Assembly (NCBI GenBank): GCA_903813345.2
Contig: CAIIXF020000010.1
Span: forward strand, 33,719,425 to 33,779,424
Reading direction: 5' to 3'
DNA: 60,000 bases
From: Owenia fusiformis
Taxonomy: Eukaryota > Annelida > Polychaeta > Sabellida > Oweniidae
The position numbers and the translations under genes are program-made. Positions within the stretch are counted from its first letter, which is position 1; the number at the start of each line of letters is the position of its first letter. This document shows positions 53,906 through 60,000 of the stretch, piece by piece. The notes under the pieces were generated by a model. The model saw only the letters and a list, made by a program, of their open reading frames with translations. It searched no databases and was not told the DNA's origin.

Positions 53906-56900
53906 TTTAATTTTTCAGGGAGAATTAATGTATTCAACAGATCATTTCAATCAAACCTGACACCTTTTGGTACATCATAGGAGCTATGATATATTGACAA
54001 TTATATATAAGCGCAAACGCCAAAAGGGAAGGGTGACTAAAAACTTTAAAGAAACCCAATAAGAAAAGCAAACTGTAAGTGTAAATCTGTCATAAGAAAA
54101 ATAGACCCTATATATCCCAAAACCATGATCTAACGTGAAAAGAAACAATGTCTAACATCCCCCTCCCCCTCCAATCGAGAACCAATATCACAAGATTGAC
54201 GATGTTTGTTTCTTTTCAAAATTGACATTTACTTAATCATTCTTACTTGGACAGATTGTTTATACAACCAATGACATCATCAATCTAGCCAATGTATCAT
54301 AGCTTCTTTGATGTATTAAAAGGTGGCGGCGTTTATTGGAAAGGTCTCTTCAGCAACAGTTTGCCTTCAATATTGAAAAGTAGTATTACAATTGGGCTTT
54401 TAAAGGGGCAACTAAGGCCTGTACATGTAGAGAGAAAATAGGAAAATTTTAACTTTTTCTGAGTTATCAAGGCAACATTTGACATACCTGTTTTCTTAAA
54501 ATGTATGGATAAACTATCAATTTCAGCTTTAGAAAGTGTAAATTCAGTTCAAAGCTTCAAAAAGGGGAAATTGACTTTTATATTTTTAAGATCCACCATG
54601 TTTCAAGTAGAATATCAGCTGAAATAATGTTTATCCAGGGGGTTTCCTTGTAGATAATAAAAATAAATGTAAGTCTTGATGAAATATCCAAACTTGTATA
54701 TATTTTGACACTGGTCTTTGATCGTTGAATGGCCCCTCTGCACTTATTGTTGCACCTTTAACTGCCTTGAATGAAAATAACAATATTAAGGGGTAAGATA
54801 TCAAAATTATCTTGTGACAAAGAATATTCAATTTTGAAGGTTCACATTAATCAACCATTTCTCATGTAATGTCAGTTAGAGACAAAGATTTTCTTCAAAT
54901 AAATCGTGTTCGTGGTGTGCCAAAACAATACAGTATATGTATGTCCAAATGGCAGCTAAAAGGTAAAAGCAGTCGATGTATACGTAGATTTTGCATTTTT
55001 AGAAGAGCGGGGGTAAGAAACCTCTTGGGGACAGTAATCGTTCTTCTAATCAATTGTATTCACATTTGAGGGACCACCGACTATATGAAGAAAATGGCCG
55101 AAAATGCTTCAACGAACCAATCAAATTCCTTGTAAGATTAGGGCTAGATCTTAGGTTGTGGTCCAAAAATCGTTACTCGTATTCATTCAGCTTTAATAAA
55201 TACCAGGACTTGGTTTTAGCGTTTGAAGGCATTTCTAGCGAACGCCAGTACTATATGCCTGGGACAGTATTTTACCAACGATGTGATTTAGTTCTTAGCT
55301 AAAATAAATTTAAGATATAGCTATAACATTTTAGCATTGTATGTGTAATTACATAATCTTCAAGTTCTGAAAAAATGAGAGGGATATGTGAAAAATCACA
55401 AAATGAGAGCATTTTTATCAGAATATATGATTCGCCCCTTGTATATTTGAACTATAGGAAATGTTCAATCAGTCCTAATACAAAATCACCAACTTTGTAT
55501 AAATATTACATTATGCACCGCAATGACCAAACATTGAATTATAGATACGGTATATTATATTATACATACTGCCAAAATGTAAACCTGATCATGATCATGT
55601 TTTGTAATTATTGTGAATATTTTAATAAACATATATAAAAATGGATAATGAATAGTAAACGTTATGTTTTCCATTCTCTTGTAAATTCTACATATGATTA
55701 GGCCAAGTGTTTATTTGTTGAACTGGATTTCGGTTTAGGAAAATAATGTAGTAGGCGAGTGGGAGCAGGGTCAAATATGGAACTTTAATTAAGATTGACT
55801 GCAACCGCTCAAAACATGTTGTACTTTCATAATATTGATATGCAGATTCCAAATATGACAATGAAAAGTTTTGAAAAATGGCCCGTTACCATGGAAACGG
55901 ATGCAAAGTGCCACGCCCACTTTTCATTAGCCATAAAGAATGATAAACACAATATTGGCCATAACTTTTTTAATTTTTAACTATTTTTAATGATATTGGT
56001 ACCATATTGAAGGTAATAAAATGTCCCGTCACCCTATGTATTATTTAGTCGGTTTCAATTGTTCACCTGGCAATTATGACGTCATAATATCCTTAAATTC
56101 TCATTTAAAGGTATATTTAACGAATTGCTCCACATCAATGTCAATTAAATACCTTAGTGAATATTCTTATCAAATAAAATTAGAACATTTTTGTTCACGT
56201 TAATGTGCTCTTTCCAGTGATACCTTTGATGTTACATAACATTAATACACTTTTGTTCTAGAGCCTCTTAAACCCATGGCTACACTATGGTAAAATGCTG
56301 AATCCATATTTAATCGCATTTTACTACAATTTACTGATTCTCTGTCTATCTGTGTGTGTATGTCCATGCCTGTTTGCTACCAAACCATTTGGACGTTGGA
56401 AAACAAAACGTGGCGCATATGTCCAGAATAGTACCCCCCTCGAATATAAAGTGGTTAAGAACTTGTGATGTCATCTTGTTGCCTAGCAACCACTTAGGAA
56501 TGGATTAAAACGCCTTATTATGGCCATTTTGCCCTAGTTTCATCATTGTATAGGCACTAAAACATCTATATATGGAGAAAGAATCACCCCTCAGCATTGA
56601 CCCTACAATATGTCACTGTCTTTGTACACTGGTTATTGTGATGTCATCTGTGTTGCCTAGAAACCACATAGAAACGTTCTAAAGTTTGCCAAAAAATGAG
56701 ATAGTTCATTCAGTATTCTACCATTTACTCACAGGTTATGTTATCAAAACACTCATTTAAGATTAAGACACTAGTATTTTAATCTAAGAAATACCAATGT
56801 GTGTGTTAAAAACGGGCACTCTGCAACAAAATAAAATGTACCTGCCTAGGAACCACCTAAAAACGGTCAAAAGCTGCCGAAAATGAGGTATTTTGTCCAA

Positions 56901-57401
56901 AATTATGTAATTTACAATTTATGCAACCACAAAGCACATCTGAGCTTCATAAATACACTGTACAGGGCATCAAATAAGTCTGTTCTCCATCCCCCATAAT
57001 TTTTAAATTTAGAACTAACATAGGTTTATCAAAAAAATCAGGAGTGTTGCACTTTCTAGGCTTCTGGGAGCCGTTTGATACATTTGAGCAATGTTTCATG
57101 GCTATAAAGCTTCTCCTCTTGTTAGTCTTCAATTAATCTTTCGTCCCTGTCCTCCATAATTGCAGTATCAACTTTTCACCGTCCATTCACTATTCTGGTA
57201 ATTTAACTTCTTTTGACGTAATCAATGGTCAACTACAACCTTACAAGAAACATTGTAGCAATTTAGGAAGAGTTCATTTTTGATATTCTAAGGGTGATCA
57301 GCATTTTACATAACCTTTAAAATGATATATTGGAAAATATGATAACTTTCAAAATAAAAAAGTTAGGGTAAGAAAGACTCTACTTGATATAGGATAAAGC
57401 A

Positions 57402-57539
57402 GTTATGTACGGTCGGTTTGGATATTGGATTCATCCCTCGTGAGATATGCACATCTACCTTTGGTCCCTACAGTCCCTCAGGTAGATACGCATATGTCAC
57501 TCTGGATAATCCCATATCCAAAACCTCCCAGTACATAAC
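57402..57539. mobile_element. Unit 2 copy of the 49519 foldback
   Basis: Same arms as 49519-49656. Confidence 0.8.
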
Positions 57540-57600
57540 CCTTATATATTTAGGCATTGTGTAGTCATAACATATGCCTAGCAAACACATAGCAACGGTT

Positions 57601-58317
57601 CCTAGTCAACTCAGACCTAGTTAACTCTGACCCTAGTCAACTCAGGCCCTAGTCAACTAGTACCAATTAATGTATTTCTGAATCTTTTTTTCAATATTTT
57701 GAGTGTTAAAGTGAAAATTAATATATTAAAGCAAAAGTGATCATATATAATTGCAAGAGTCAATCATAAATCATACATTCTAGTTGTGAAATCAAATAGG
57801 ATTAAATATGCCTAAAATGTAGTCACCAATACTATGATTTTACATGAAGCTTTAATAATATACCCAAAATGTATTACAAACAATAAATTGTTATTTTCAA
57901 GCTGTATACCTTAAAACAAAAATGTACATGTACTGATATATTTCTTCATACTGCATATTGGAATTAATGTAGTACCTCTATATTTTGTTAACTTCAACAC
58001 CCTGATTAAATGCTTATCGAAATAAAAATAGAATAGAAATCATAGTAAGCATTAGAAAATCATTTAGAAGCATTTAAAATCAAATCCAAGGCAAAATCTG
58101 AATAATCGATTTGATCAATCAAGAAATATCTTAATGAATGTGTCCGGTATGTGCTTAAATATGGTATGTATACTTGCGTTGATTGTTAAATTGCAACATA
58201 GGTAGGGTAAAGAATATGTCAAAGTCGTTTGATCTCGTTCCAGAAGCAATATTTTGTCACTTGTATCTCCCAGAATACCTTTAACTAGGGTCTGAGTTAA
58301 CTAGGTCCAAGTTGACC
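57601..58317. mobile_element. Unit 2 copy of the 717-bp element
   Basis: Same termini as 49718-50434. Confidence 0.6.
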
Positions 58318-60000
58318 AGATACACCTAGCAACGGTAAAACATTTACAAAAATGATGTATTTTTGTCAGTATTATGCCATTTACTTTCATCAATTCACTA
58401 GGCATAGCTAGGGGGAGCCATGACGTTAAATTGTTAACCTATCAACCACTTGGCAAAGTTAGGTTATGGACTAAAATGGTCAGTTTTAGGCAATACTATG
58501 TCAATTATAGGTAGTTTCAGTTGATGTCATTTTGACTTCATTTCATATTTTGTTCCCTGTAGTTCAGAATATCTTTAGTAAAGAGTAGTGTATATATATG
58601 CATAATGACACATAGACATACTTATGTTTACTGGTTCGGCAGACAGTTTCAAATAATCACCCAGCTATCAAGTAACTGGCCACCAGCCAATCAGATGCCT
58701 TAATCTTCTTTTCCTGGCTGAATAAATTTTCATCAATAATGGGTGTCTCAACTTGGGTGTGAGAAACTGATCATGTGAACAGGAGTAACACAAGATCTTG
58801 AAGAGACAAGACCTCGTTAGGAACGAAATTGAGGGTGAGTCCTCCTTGAGGTTGACACCATCATGCGTAGTTTGCGGTCCGCCCTTTGGCCTTCTTCATC
58901 CCATAGAACTTGTGGTTAGCCATCTTTCATTTCGCCGGAAGTGATGGCCACTTTGAGAGAAAATTTCTCCCAGGTGGTTCTGATTTCTTCCGAGTGATTA
59001 TAACTCTGTCTAATCTCATATTGTTGATCGATGTACTGGACCACACCAAAGAGCAGAGGCTCAGGTTACTCCTGTTTCAAAGTGATTTCCAAAGCAGAGG
59101 TTACTTCTAGAGCCTCGACTCTTCCAAGAGACGAGTTTGCTCATAGTGATGTAGCTCTCTTTTGAGCAGAAGTAGATTAGGGATCACTCTGGTAGCGAGA
59201 CAATTCCTGGAGCAGAAGATACTCCCAGAGCCTGGACCCAGTCCAAGAGCTGAAACATGATTTCCCACAGGAATGAGATGACTCCTGGAGCTGAGATTAC
59301 ACTTTAAGAATCATGATACTCCTTGAGTTCTAATTTCTCCCAAGTGAGATTACTCTGAGAGAGAGTGAATTGGTAATACTCAGAGAAGTTACGAGAGACT
59401 CTCAGAGCAGAGTTTACTCCTAGAGCCCAGACACTGTCCAAGACCAGATACGATACTTCCTATATAGACGAAGTGACTCCTATAGTCTACTAGAGCAGAG
59501 TTACTCCTAGAGCTGAACCCATTCCAAGAGCAGAGAATATATTTCCCAAAGAGATGTGCCGACTCCCAAAGATACACAATCATAGTGACATTAAATCATA
59601 TATGGACATTTGTGTTTTCTGTATCATCTTTGTTGGAATAGATTTAAAAATGTGTATGCAATTGTTTCATGTGAGCCATCTTTAACTGCGGTACCACCAC
59701 ACAAGGTCGGCACTCATAGAAAAACCTCTAAGAGTTATTATTGATCGCCCCTGATATTCTTTTTAATGAGCATACGGGATACTCGGGAAAAGGTAAAGCG
59801 AGACATTGGTGGCAGTGATGGGTTCTGTTGCCCAAAGAGATGAGATGTCAAGGAAGTTTGAGATTAAGTCAGAAATCTTGGATGAAGAGGATTCCAGAAG
59901 AAATTGTGAATTGGTTCCCAAGTTGTGATTGAAACAGCTTGAAACCCCTCCAAATAAAAGGTGTCAAGAAGAGCAGTCTTGTCTGGAGAGAAAAGTGAGA

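Larger units (their letters stand above)
52750..60000 (+). repeat. Tandem segmental duplication, unit 2 (runs off the window)
   Basis: Begins TGTGACCCAGGCATAATCTA, inside the right arm of a MITE whose left part is missing. Position 60000 corresponds to 52117 of unit 1. About eight substitutions were noted (e.g. at the places matching 45308, 45338, 45540, 45579, 50744, 50868, 51049), none between about 46000 and 50700. Confidence 0.95.
54102..60000. mobile_element. Unit 2 copy of the 6.5-kb inverted-terminus unit (right end outside)
   Basis: Left terminus TAGACCCTATATATCCCAAA at 54102. Contains the same short frames, foldbacks and repeats as 46219-52117. Confidence 0.6.

Noticed and set aside
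1-60000. CRISPR array or prokaryotic operon
   Set aside because: The tandem repeats have no unique spacers and the genes are spliced; this is animal DNA.

Overview
This is a window of an AT-rich animal genome. Genes are split by GT-AG introns, about half of the non-coding DNA is recognisable as small transposons, foldback elements or minisatellites, and the proteins are metazoan (an ankyrin/coiled-coil protein, a proprotein convertase, a Golgi fucosyltransferase-like enzyme). The repeat style and the single-exon fucosyltransferase fit a marine invertebrate, perhaps a lophotrochozoan such as a bivalve or brachiopod. That placement is inference; nothing here fixes the species.

Layout. 1-7130: the 5' end of a minus-strand proprotein convertase gene, with its first coding exon at 6957-7130 and the rest of the gene beyond the left edge. 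7131-10328: intergenic, between two divergent genes. 10329-42853: one large plus-strand gene of 18 coding exons whose joined length is 4,881 nt, encoding 1,626 residues with no frame break. It has seven ankyrin repeats, a linker, about 1,100 residues of coiled coil and a conserved C-terminal tail, and I assign it to the ankycorbin (RAI14)/UACA family. Two other genes lie inside its introns: an antisense terminal exon resembling the Mab-21/cGAS-like family (22663-23892, intron 9) and a same-strand, single-coding-exon GT23 (FUT8-like) fucosyltransferase (30444-31742, intron 13). Two dead LINE fragments are also in these introns. Several minisatellites lie directly against its splice sites.

42854-60000: no recognisable gene. 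A near-identical tandem segmental duplication fills this part: unit 1 is 43221-52749 and unit 2 is 52750 to beyond the window end. Unit 1 carries a 1.69-kb insertion that unit 2 lacks, so the pair gives both a filled and an empty insertion site for a repeat family also found elsewhere in the window. That family has no target-site duplication, always sits after AAA, has a terminal hairpin, and carries internal tandem arrays. These traits fit Helentron-associated non-autonomous (HINE-like) elements. A second large unit, about 6.5 kb with 80-90 bp inverted termini and no recognisable coding sequence, ends exactly at the duplication junction.

The most unusual items are the filled/empty site pair, the duplication breakpoint inside the arm of a palindromic MITE, a 224-bp inverted-ended element containing a full-length tRNA-Arg-like sequence, and minisatellites that supply the sequence next to splice sites.
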